The notes below the pieces were generated by a model. It was not told the origin of the DNA and made no database searches. It saw only the letters and a list, made by a program, of their open reading frames with translations. Positions 10,100 through 21,100 of a stretch of 47,123 nt of DNA are shown one piece after another; positions within the stretch are counted from its first letter, which is position 1, and every line of letters starts with the position of its first letter. Position numbers and translations under genes: made by a program. This DNA comes from Salisapilia sapeloensis (taxonomy: Eukaryota; Oomycota; Peronosporomycetes; Peronosporales; Salisapiliaceae). Location of the stretch: the NCBI GenBank assembly GCA_023334545.1, contig JAADVB010000150.1:1-47123 (forward strand). The letters are read 5' to 3'.

Positions 10100-10378
10100 G
10101 TTTATCCTCTTTGTTCTGGTGGTCTTTTGGGCCACACAGGGATTTTAAGTAGGTTCTTTTGTGGGTCACGCGGTAAACAATTGCAATATAATGAGATTTT
10201 GTCTCGTTTAACATATCTTAGAAGTGTCTAGTCCGAGTATGACGCGTACTGATCGTAGTCGAAAGTAGATGCGAGTACTACTTTGGATATGGCTGTTAGT
10301 AGAGTTTCATAGGATGGAGGATGGAAGGTAGGAGTATGGTGGTAATCGGATAGGATACTAGAGGTGGATTTGTTGTAC
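10100..10378. promoter_or_regulatory. Shared divergent promoter region, ACS-like gene / MUS81
   Basis: 279 bp separate the start codons of two divergently transcribed genes, so both promoters must lie here or inside the neighbouring leaders. A run of six GG doublets lies at 10312-10332 (GGATGGAGGATGGAAGGTAGG with one break), close to the MUS81 side. No CCAAT or TATA box stands out. Confidence 0.5.
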
Positions 10379-12247
10379 ATGACAAATTTAAATTTTGAAT
10401 TGACAAGCGAGATGGACGGTGCGTCTCCCGCCAAGCGCCGCCGTGTAGACGAGAGTAGCTCTCTTAATGCCCATAATGGATGCTTGAATCCCGAGAATGC
10501 ACCTCTTGTGGAGGAGCTGTTTAAACTAAAGCTACGTGTGCGAGAGAACTCGCATTTGGGTAGTAACTACTATCGTGCTATCACGAGTGTGCGTATGTGC
10601 AAGGACACGATCACGAGTGGAGTGCAAGCCAAAGCACTGCATGGCATTGGAAACTTCATTGCAGGTCAGATACAAGCTGTTTTACAACGTCTTGCCAACG
10701 GCACAGCTGAGCAAGAGGAGAAAGCAGAAGCTTCTGCTCCTGCTCCTGCTCCAGCGCCTACCATCGCTAGTCCTTCCAAGAAGGCATCACAGGGCTCTAG
10801 AGAAAGCCGAGAGCGTATCTATCGTCCATCTAAAAAGAAACGTAAGCATGTTATCCTATCTGAAGCCGTTGAATTATATTAATTGTGCTATAGAGCCGTG
10901 GTATGTGCTAATAAAGCTGTATGAGGAAGAAGCCTTCACCGCCTCTTCTGCTATCACAACGGACTCGCTGTTTGAAAAACTCCAATCGTCTGGTGTATGC
11001 CTATCTTGTCTATTCGTTAAAGACTTTCTTATTGAGATATACTGGTATAGTTTCCTGCTTCTAGTCGTCAGCTACGATCCTGTCTCGGATCACTCACCTC
11101 TACCTACAAAGTGACAGAGCGATCGGACGATGGGAACATCTTTTTAACCGCCATTGGAAAGCGTAGTGCCTTCAATTGTGTATCAGAATATCGTGAACTA
11201 GACAGTTCAGCACTTCCAATTGATAATCGGAACAATATCTCAATCGAAAGTATCGACACTGAGTCTGGTGACGAGTGGAAGCGTCGAGAGGATGTGGTAG
11301 AAGTGGAGGAAGATGAGTTCTTTGATAATGACGAGTTTCTACCGCTAGAAGAACGTTTAGAACGGGAACAGACACGTGTGGAGAGTACCAAGTACCATGT
11401 GAATGAACCTGGAGATACGTGGGAAGTCGTGTTGCTTCTAGATCATCGAGAGTCGACTAGTCGTAATCGACGGAGTGAGTTTGAACGCAAGTTGGTCGAG
11501 AAAGGAGTTGAGTGTGAAGTGCGTAATTTGCATATTGGAGACATGCAGTGGATTGGGAGACGGACACGAGGTGGTAGCACAGATGAGTTCATGCTGAATG
11601 TGATTGTCGAGCGAAAGGAGGTGAAAGACTTGTCCGGGAGTATCGTCGATCGGAGATATGCAGAGCAAAAAATGCGATTGAAAGATACAGGTGCGACGCA
11701 CGTGATTTACCTAGTGGAAGGATCGATTACACAGGAGACAGCAGTCACGACACAAAGACTCCAGTCAGCGATCTGCCGAACGCAAGTGGAAGATCACTTT
11801 TACGTCCACTTGTCGCCAAGTGCAGATGAGTCCTTTCAGTTTCTAGCAGACGTCCATTCTCAATTGCTGTCCGAGTTTCCTTTTCCATCTCAATTACGTA
11901 CTTCCTATCCACATGTGACTCCTACGATCATGCCTACACGTATCAAGCAAGTACGAGAAGTGTTCATATTGCCTGTCATCTCTTTTGATATGTTTAATAC
12001 CAACTATCGGAAGCAAAATGCTTTTACAGTTGGCCAAGTATATCAACGAATGCTGATGCAAATACGTGGTGTGAGTGGTATGAAGGCATGTGCGATCTCA
12101 CGTACATTCAAGACGATGAAGGACGTACGAAACGCGATAAGAGAAGGAAAAGTAGAGCATGTTCGATGTGGTGAAAAAGAGAGGAAGGTCGGGAAGAAGA
12201 CGACAGAGAATATTGCTCACGTGCTACTAGACCAGTCGTATGAATAA
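10379..12247 (+). CDS. MUS81: MUS81-type structure-specific endonuclease subunit
   Basis: Three exons: 10379-10841, 10894-10994 and 11051-12247, introns 52 and 56 bp; 586 aa. A second in-frame ATG at 10412 is equally possible. MUS81 with EME1 cuts branched DNA such as flaps, stalled forks and Holliday junctions in the nucleus. Seen: an N-terminal helix-hairpin-helix region (NSHLGSNYYRAITSV, ALHGIGNFIAGQI), an Ala/Pro stretch and basic KKK, a winged-helix-like part spread over exons 2-3 (PWYVLIKLYEEEAF, YKVTERSDDG), the ERCC4 nuclease core (LLLDHREST, then VERKEVKDL, which carries the ERKxxxD metal motif, and RYAEQKMRLK) and a C-terminal HhH with LMQIRGVSGMKA. The second intron could use a later acceptor at 11071, also in frame. 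The EME1 partner is not in the window. Confidence 0.92.
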
Positions 12248-12640
12248 AGAGAAAATGTATTTGTTCGGTCGCACATACTTGTTGCAACGCAATTCTAGGC
12301 GAGCAAAACCCTGGCAGGACCGATACTTGATATCGGACGGTCGTATCGAGCAAACTTAGCGGCCCGTGGGGTCTCTTAGCCGAATTGCCCTTCTAGCGGA
12401 CACCCACCACAATGGATTCAAAGTGGTTTATAGGTATCCTCCGTCCTGTCATACACAGCTACTCTATCTACTAGCACTAACAAGACCGAATGGTAGATCG
12501 ATCATATCCATCCACTATGGTAATTGATCTTTGGTTGTTGCTATGGACACTTTATAGCTACTTTATGACGTATTACTACTTTTATACGGAGAAAAGTGTA
12601 CGAAGAGACACATAGATAAGAGACGAGTACTCGGGGAGCT
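12248..12640. other. Intergenic region between MUS81 and the ABC transporter
   Basis: 393 bases between two genes on the plus strand. It must hold the MUS81 terminator and the transporter promoter. I see no further gene, tRNA or repeat. Confidence 0.5.
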
Positions 12641-15085
12641 ATGGGCAGTGCACGTGAGTCTGCACCGCTGCTTCCACAAACCGCTTCGAACACAAAGTCA
12701 GATGAGAAAGAGAGCAAGTCGTCACTGTTTTCTCGCTTCCGAGAGACGGATGGGAACGCCACAAGAGGATCGAAACAGGCGCAGCGACAAATGCTGTGCA
12801 TGCAGTTCAGCCTCTTTTTCATGCTAGCGATTGATTTCCTTGCGCTTGTTGGCGTTGCCTGGTTCAGCATGGCATTGCATGGTGCGTCTACTAGCACTGA
12901 GAATACGTTTTTCTCGTTTAATTGGCTCCTGGATCCATCGACTCCGCAGTGGGAGTTCTGGGGCTTACCAGTGATCATTTCATCCGTTAAAGTCCTGCTC
13001 TTCGTTCTTTGTGCTCGAACCGTTGCATCTTCTACGCTCCTGTACTCGTTCTGCCACATCGTTTCCATCACCTTTATCGCCTTGTTGGCCTACAATGCCG
13101 TTCGTCTGGATAGCTTGAGTCAGACGCAAGAAGAGCACTTTTTACTTCGTGGTGCGAACGTTGCCAATTCGCTACCTCTCATCTTTACTGTCTTAGAGGT
13201 CGTGAACCTCCGCTATCTCCGTGGCTCAGATGAGACACAAGACGAGAATCCACGCAAAGGCATGTCGCTCGTCCAGATGCTGCATATCCTCAAGCCGTAC
13301 TTTTGGCCGCAAGGATTCAACAACAAGATCCGTGCCGGAAGCACATACATCATCCTCGTAGCGTCCAAGGCCGCCAACCTCTCTGCTCCGTTGTTCATGG
13401 CAGCGACGACGAATGCGTTGGTGTCGAAAGACTTAAGTCGAGCCATTCTGTACGTCGGTCTGTATTGTGGTGTGACGCTTACGTCTCGCCTGTTAAAGGA
13501 ACTGCAGTCGCTCATCTACCTCCGTGTGAAGCAGACGGCGTACATTGAGCTCGCGACGCTCACGTATGAACACGTCCATACGCTTTCGTACGACTGGCAC
13601 GTCCATAAGAAACTCGGTGATGTCCTACGTAGTATGGATCGCGGTGTCGAGTCTGCGAATTCCGTCGTTTCGTTTGTCTTTTTGAACTTGATGCCGACGC
13701 TAGTGGAAGCCATTGTCGTCGTTATCATCTTTGCTGCACACTTCCAACTCGCGACGATCTCTATCATTGCGTTTGTAAGTCTCGTCTTGTATGCTTACCT
13801 AACGATCCGCATTACTTTGTGGAGAAAGCAATTCCGAGAAGCTTCTGTGAAGCATGATAATGAGTATCATGACAAGGCAACAGACGCGTTGCTGAATTAT
13901 GAGACGATTAAATACTTTGCGAATGAAAAGTATGAAGTCGACGAGTACGCTCGCGTGATCCAAAAGTACCAGAAGAACAGTGTCTCGGTCCAAGCTTCTT
14001 TAAATGCGTTGAATGGGACGCAGTCGATCATTATGCAGTTCACTGTCTTTGCGACACTTGGTCTCGCTATCCCTCATGTCGTCTCGGACTCTGGACGACA
14101 CATTGATGTCGGATCTTTCGTTGCTATCTCAGTCTATCTTGCCAACTTGTTCCAGCCACTGTCGTTCTTAGGTACGATCTACAACATGGTCATTAACTCC
14201 GTCGTGGACATGCGGAAGCTGTCAGAGCTCTTGTCTGTTGAACCGGATATTGTGGATGTCCCGAACGCACAGGAGCTAACTGTGTGCAACTATGACCTTC
14301 AGAACGGTATCGATGTCGTCTTCAAGGACGTGTCCTTCCACTATCCATCGCAAGACGCTGGTCGAGGCATCCAAAACGTCAGTTTTACGATTGAAAGAGG
14401 AACGACGACTGCGATCGTGGGGGAAACAGGCGCTGGAAAGACGACACTTTCGCGGTTAGTGTTCCGTTTCTATGAATTGACGGGTGGTAAGATCCTCGTA
14501 AACCATCATAACATTCGAGAAGTGACGCAGCAGTCTCTCCGTCGTGCTGTTGGTATCGTCCCACAGGATACAGTTATGTTCAACACGTCCATCCTGCACA
14601 ATATCCAGTATGGCAACTTGAACGCATCGTTTGCTCAAGTGGAGCAAGCAGCTAAGAGTGCTCGTATCTATGACTTTATCATGAGTCTGCCGGAGCAGTG
14701 GGATACCAAGGTCGGCGAGCGAGGTCTGAAGCTGTCTGGAGGTGAAAAGCAGCGTGTCGCCATCGCTCGGACGCTTCTGAAGGATCCTCCTGTCGTCGTC
14801 TTGGATGAAGCTACATCTGCTTTAGATACAGTGACAGAGCAGGAGATCCAGAGTGCGCTAAATAAGCTCACGAAGAACCGGACGATGCTCGTGATTGCTC
14901 ATCGACTGTCGACGATCCAGAACGCACATCAGATCATCGTCATGCAGGAAGGTAGTGTCGCAGAAATGGGTACGCATGCGGAATTATTGGCGAAGCAAGG
15001 CCTTTACGACCGCATGTGGAGCACGCAGCAGAAGAGTGAGGTCGGATCAGCGATGGATCTCACGGGTGCGTCCCAAGACGACTAG
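12641..15085 (+). CDS. Half-size ABC transporter, HMT1/ABCB6/ATM1 group
   Basis: Intronless, 814 aa. Order of parts: a hydrophilic tail, an extra N-terminal membrane domain (about residues 45-190, present in HMT1/ABCB6 but absent from ATM1/ABCB7), the six-helix ABC exporter core (about 225-530) with YFANEKYEVDEY, and one nucleotide-binding domain with Walker A GETGAGKTT (near 594), Q-loop IVPQD, signature LSGGEKQR, Walker B VVVLDEATSALD and H-loop VIAHRLST. All ATP-site motifs look intact. Half transporters of this group act as homodimers and move thiol conjugates, heavy-metal complexes or porphyrins across vacuolar, lysosomal or mitochondrial membranes. The first residues contain ESAPLL, which fits the acidic dileucine sorting signal [DE]xxxL[LI] and suggests vacuole or lysosome. 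No mitochondrial presequence is apparent. Substrate cannot be read from sequence. Confidence 0.9.
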   Translation: MGSARESAPLLPQTASNTKSDEKESKSSLFSRFRETDGNATRGSKQAQRQMLCMQFSLFFMLAIDFLALVGVAWFSMALHGASTSTENTFFSFNWLLDPSTPQWEFWGLPVIISSVKVLLFVLCARTVASSTLLYSFCHIVSITFIALLAYNAVRLDSLSQTQEEHFLLRGANVANSLPLIFTVLEVVNLRYLRGSDETQDENPRKGMSLVQMLHILKPYFWPQGFNNKIRAGSTYIILVASKAANLSAPLFMAATTNALVSKDLSRAILYVGLYCGVTLTSRLLKELQSLIYLRVKQTAYIELATLTYEHVHTLSYDWHVHKKLGDVLRSMDRGVESANSVVSFVFLNLMPTLVEAIVVVIIFAAHFQLATISIIAFVSLVLYAYLTIRITLWRKQFREASVKHDNEYHDKATDALLNYETIKYFANEKYEVDEYARVIQKYQKNSVSVQASLNALNGTQSIIMQFTVFATLGLAIPHVVSDSGRHIDVGSFVAISVYLANLFQPLSFLGTIYNMVINSVVDMRKLSELLSVEPDIVDVPNAQELTVCNYDLQNGIDVVFKDVSFHYPSQDAGRGIQNVSFTIERGTTTAIVGETGAGKTTLSRLVFRFYELTGGKILVNHHNIREVTQQSLRRAVGIVPQDTVMFNTSILHNIQYGNLNASFAQVEQAAKSARIYDFIMSLPEQWDTKVGERGLKLSGGEKQRVAIARTLLKDPPVVVLDEATSALDTVTEQEIQSALNKLTKNRTMLVIAHRLSTIQNAHQIIVMQEGSVAEMGTHAELLAKQGLYDRMWSTQQKSEVGSAMDLTGASQDD

Positions 15086-15164
15086 ATGCTTTTGATCCTT
15101 TAGATTTAATTCCAATTGCACGCAAAGACAAGAGACGTTGCTTTTAAACTTTTATTTCTTTTGG

Positions 15165-18100
15165 TTATGCAGCGCTTGGTCTCCTACTTGTCGGTATGTT
15201 TTCAATCTGGAAGATCGGATAGGTGGCTGGCATCGTCTTGCCAGATCCTTCTGGAGGTGGGTGAGATACTAATGGGGTTGAAAAGCTCATGCTACGGAGG
15301 AGGTTCGTACTGGATGTCATTTGCGTCATGAACGAGCGTTCTTGTTGCTGTAGCATCGCTTGTACGAACATGATTTTCTTTGCTGGCATCGAAACTTCAT
15401 GCTTTTGTAGGGAGAAACCTAGATGGTGGATCTGCTCGAGGTTCTCTGTCATGTAGTAGAACGTCAATAGATCTGGCTTAGACGTCTTGGATTCGACTAA
15501 TACGAGTTCTTCTGCCGACAACTCCCATTCGATTGTATAGCTTTGGTCAGGCTTGACCTGTAGCATCAAGACACGCTTTTTCGTGACCAAGAAACATTTT
15601 TGCGTCAAGTCCACATGGCCGAGGTATCCATCCTTGCGATACCTTCCACCACGTAATTTGCCAACGATCTCTTCTCCCAACGACTCCACATACGAGTACA
15701 CTTTCAAACGCTTTGTCTTGTAGTCGATATGACGCGGAGGTCGTGAGCGCAGGAGCAGAGCTTTTGTGCTTGGATCCACTGCATCTCGAAGCTTGGCTGT
15801 CGTAACGGATGTCGCTAGTGACAAACCGAGCAAAGGCTTCAATACAAGACCGAACGCGCCGGCTAATAGTCCAGGGAAAACTCCTTTCATTCCACTCACT
15901 TCGAACGAGTGGATAGGCGCCACCGCTAGACCAGCAATGCCTTGTGCAAAGCCTTGGTACACATTTCGAGTCGCTGGGTACCCTGTGTAGTCATCTAGCT
16001 TCAAACATGCTTCAGATAGACCCAACGTACATGCAGTCAAGATACGCGTATTAAAGTCCAGGAACGTATACACCGACGCTCTCGTCAGTGACAGAGTGCC
16101 TCGTCCGATACCCAGTGCAAACTGCTGCGGACTCTGCATGATTCCATGGACTGGTTCATGGAAAAAGTCGTAGAAGCCTCCTTTCATGTTCTTCCAAGCA
16201 ATCATCGGATTCCCCAAGACATCGACACTTCCTAGAATCACATAGGCCTGTCGCAGTGCTTCTCGTTGGTAGTGAGCTCCTATACGAGCACCGAGCGCAT
16301 CGGCCTGTACAAACGAATGATTGATATCGACAGAGTTCAAGTGGAAAGGCGCATTCGCGATCTTGGCGAGACTGGCACCAATCGCATTCAGCAGTAGTCG
16401 TAGCGGACCGACTGTAATCTGCGTATGTCGACGCAAATTCGTTGTGTATGTCCCAGACGCTCCATCAGCTGCATCCTCTTCTCTACCACTCGTGGCACCG
16501 AAAGAAAAGCTGACCATAGCTCGAATCGCACCGATGTGGAACTCTTCAAAGTATAGTTTCTTCGCCATCTCTTTCGATGCCAACTTGCCTGGACTTGGAT
16601 GACTCGTTAGTTTCTTCCGTCGACCGGTAACTGTGCTCTGGCGACGAGACATGGTCGACTGTGTACCAGTGACAGAAGTCGTCCGGTCTTCGTGCATAGC
16701 TTCCACGACTTCGACACCGACTTCAAGACTGGAGTTTAAGTCGTCAAGCAGTAGACTTTTATCTGCGACCATGGAAGACACACGTCCGACTGCCCGATCA
16801 TCTCCTAGTGTCGTCTCTGCGTACTCTTTTCCATGCGCAAACATCGGTAGTAGCTGGTAGAGTAACGAACCATCGACACGTGTATGCACTGGTACCAAGT
16901 GAGCACTAAAGTGTCGAATGAAGTTGACGCTAGCATGATCATCTTGCTTGACAATGCATATGCGCACAGCAGGTGCGAGTAGCTTGGAGGATTGTGGCTC
17001 TAACTCTCGTGCCCCACGATTGGCAAAGCGCAGTAGCACTGGGAACGGTGTGGACGGAAGTTGATGGTCGATCTGCATATCTCCGAGCTGGAATCGACTA
17101 GCAGTGATTTGTGTCGGACGTTCGCGTTGGAGATACTCTTCTCCCCCGTCTCCAACACGAGCGATGATAGCACGATCTTCCTCTCGACTAGATGCAGATA
17201 CTAAAGTTTCAAATTGAACGTTTGAAATGGAAATGTAAAGCAACTCTTTTGGCTCTCCATCAATGATCGAAATGCCAACACCTTGCAGCATCACTTGTAA
17301 CGACACGGATGGTGTCGGGACAAAGTGGTGGAGGAACTTGGTCGATTGAGGTGACGCAGGCACACGTTCTGGACCTGGTACTATCGAGCGATAGTTTCGT
17401 CCTTGACGCAGACGAGTGTCAGTGAAACGAAGCACTCGTGTCGGACCGTCGGCTAGAATGGCGACGCCAAGTGCACCGCCTAATTCATCCGGATACGTCT
17501 GAAGATGATCTAATCGGAACGTACCGATACGTACTGGCCGGCTATTATCTCCAGCTGCAGACGGGAGCATGTCAACCATTAGTAGCTGCTCTTGCGTCGG
17601 TTCATCCCATGAGTACTCGAGACTATGATGCGGCAGTAGGACCTCACTACGTCGCACACGATACTGATGAACTCGCAGCGTTTCGAGCGAAAAGTTTTCA
17701 ATACGATATGGCGCTGCTGCAGGACTCTCTTCTCTAAAGTAGACGCATACACAAGGTCCATCTAGCTTAAAGTTGATTCGAATCAGACGCACCTCACGGG
17801 TGGATTCATGCTGCACTCGCACGGCAAAGTCTCCCGTCTCGCTTAACGGGACAGCGCCACTCCAGGACCATCCTGGCTCAGCGACACGGCAACGAATAGT
17901 ACGGACGTTGGCCAAGTCGCTCGTCCAGTGGAAGTCTGCATACGCTCCTGCTTCCAGCACGACGCCACCGCTGACGGAAGGTTCATTCTTACGTGCAATC
18001 TGCATGTGCGCACCGACGTCAGGAGTGACAGGAGGACTTCCTTTCTTAGACGAATGGCACACTTCAATGGCAGAGCCAAGAGCGTTGATCAGCATGAAAC

Positions 18101-21100
18101 GAGGTGTGAGCATAATGACTTTTGTGCGAGAGTACTGTCCTTTTGCAGTGGAGATAGAGTACCCGACACTATACGTTCGTCCAGAGGACATGTCCGTCGC
18201 TTCTAATTGTCCCGACGTTCCCGTTTGATCGAGCATTATACTGTCGGACCATTCATGACGTGGAATCCGCTTCGTTTTGTCGAAAGCATCGTCATTGACA
18301 CGGAAGCGGACGTGACCTTTCGAAGCTTTATAGTCCGAGTAACAGGCTTGTAGGACTTCTAGTTGATCTGACTCTTTCGTGTCGTCAATGGATTTAGGAA
18401 GCAGGTCGAGTATGCCTTTGACATTCGGAACGCTAGGTAATAAGCTTGCATGATGGAGCTTTCGCTGTCTCTTACGGCCAGACCGATCTGTATTCTTTAC
18501 AGATCGAGTCGCAACTTCAGATTCGACATCCTCTTCCTTGCGCTCGGAGCGTAGTTGATGGATGATATGTGGGTTCTCCCCCCGATTCCTCGTCGGTCTC
18601 TGCTGCTCTTCCTTCGACAGCAGCTCTTCTCGGTCCAGACGCCGTTGACCTGCCAATAAGGCTGTCGGGTGCTCTCGACCGGTAAACCTCTCATCAAACG
18701 CAAACTCTAGATGCAAGTTGGTCGCGTTGACAATCCAGTAAGGAACATACAGCAAGATCTCGTGACACCTTCCAGCTCCTTCCTGCGTTTCCACTGTCAT
18801 ATACAAGAACGCATCGGTGACCACGTCCTTCATGCGTAGACGCTGAACGCCATCTTCCAGTTCCTCCGTCACAAGGAACGGATCGCTCCATTCAAAGCCT
18901 TTCATACGCACACGCAGCTCCAACGGCGTGCTTCGATCTGACAAGTGCCACAGCATCGAGTCCGCGACGTTGATGCTTCCACGCTCACGCAGTCGTTGCT
19001 GACTGTTCTCCCATCCCATCTTGGCACTTGAGCTCGCGTCGGAGTCGACAGAAGGCTCCCAATCGTTTGGTGTCGATAAACTGTACTCCAACGCTCCTGC
19101 CGTCAAGTTCCGGAGGAATAATGGTGGACGGAAGGATAGTGTACGTTGGTATAAAGCGGTAGTGGTGTTCGACAGCATCGCACTCATGACGAACGGACGT
19201 ACTGGACGATCATTATACAGTCGATGGAACTTGACGACACAATGAGAAGCCATGCCATCTCCGTTTAAAGCCTTGTCACTGTCATCGCCACGGTCAAAGA
19301 TAGGCAAGTGCACTCTTTCCTTTGCATATGCCTTTGGAAGTGTGTGACGATCGGTGGTTAGCGATTTCATTGGCGGTGGACGGACCATCATAAAGCCTTC
19401 GGCTGCTGAGCTGAGGTTTAGCGGTACGTGCATCATGGACCCAGCTTCTAAGACGGTTTTCCACGATGGTGTCGGGTGCGTGTGACCACTACGTTGATGA
19501 TGCATCGGTGACTGCTTTCGTGGTGGCGGCATGAACTCGACCTCCAAGTCAGAAGCAGTGTTATTATCAAGCAAAAGAGTTGAGCGGACGACAAAGAACT
19601 TGCATCCTCTTTCAACAAACACATCGATAACGCATTCGCATCGTTTCACACTAGATGAGTCTGCTTCAGCATTCACTTCCGTAAGTGCATACAGTCGTGA
19701 GTCAAGTTGGTCTACTGGGATGGCAACTTCACTCTGCCATTTCCGAACGCCCATGTCCTCTGCATCCATCGCATTCTCCCCTTCAACACAAATGTACAGG
19801 TGCCTATTACGCAAAGAGAATGGAACGGGACTAGACTCGCCCATCTCATTTCCTGCACCCGAGTGCTGGCGAACAAAGTCGAGAAGTGTATCGCTCTTGT
19901 CTGCGAACTCAAGCGGTTCTTCTACGCCAGGCTCTAGCGAACTGCCTTGACAGGCATGACCCCAATACTTTAACGTCATGCCAGTGTCGTTTCGAATACG
20001 ATAGGACGAGTAGTTGGTCATCTCTCGAGGATCTCCTCCATCTGCCTGTACCCATCGCCATGCTCTTTGGGCTGCAATCATGTTCGCCATGAACGCGTCT
20101 GTGACATTTAGTTGCAGATACTCTTTTGATGATACGCTTAGGTCCCAACATGCACCTTCCTCTACAGTATCTACGTCTTCATTTCTACTACCATTCGAGA
20201 CCTTTGCCAAATTCACTTGGACATTCCATGGCTCGATAAGTGGTTCGGAAGCGACTAGTCGAAGGTTATGATACCACGCTTCGAGGTGGCAATGGGCAGC
20301 GACGATTGTCTGTATGTCAGCACCAAAGCGAAGAGCCATGGAGATCGAGTCCACACGTAGGCCGACGACAGGTGATTCTTGATCGACCATATTATTGATC
20401 AGCCGTAATTGGACTCCTTTAGCGTCCAAGTGAGCTTCGAGGATAGCGGCAGGCTTTAGTGCCTCGTTTGACATATGTGACGACTCGACAGCTTCATTTT
20501 CACTTGGTGCCTTGTCAGAGAGGTTATCATTGACAAGCCAGACCTCTTCTTCTTTCAAAACTGCTTCCCATGAATTCCCAAAAGTTTGTTGGATATTGGT
20601 ATGAGCTGAAAGAGCCGACGTGATACTCAATCCGAGCTTTAAGAAGAGTGGTAAGTCTCGATAGGACAGTCGGGAGGTGATTAGACCGACATCTGCACGC
20701 ACTTGATGCTGTATCCATTTCGAAGAGGATGGTAGATGCAGCTCTTGTCCTTGGAACAGTGTATTGTCACTTAGAGAAGATGTCACATTGGTGGAAGAGC
20801 TGCTTGTATGCAGTCGAGAAGACGAATTCAGCGTGACGTCAAATGGTTCGACGATACGCCACAGTTCATGTAGTTCGGACGATGGTAATGGATCGCTTTC
20901 TGCCTCTCTTTCGACGGATGTCTTCACCGCGACATTGATCTTTTCCAAATCAGCAGATGCGTCCATAATCTCCGGATATGTCAGCATCATATCTTGCTCC
21001 TTTACATACGATGCCTTGGCATTTGCAGTCAACTTACTCGATAGCACACTCCCGCTTGCTTCACCTGCATCATCGACTGAAAGCAACAGTATTTCAAATG

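Noticed and set aside
12248..12640. Possible tRNA or small RNA gene
   Set aside because: No cloverleaf with a T-loop GTTCRA and matching acceptor stem could be assembled by eye.
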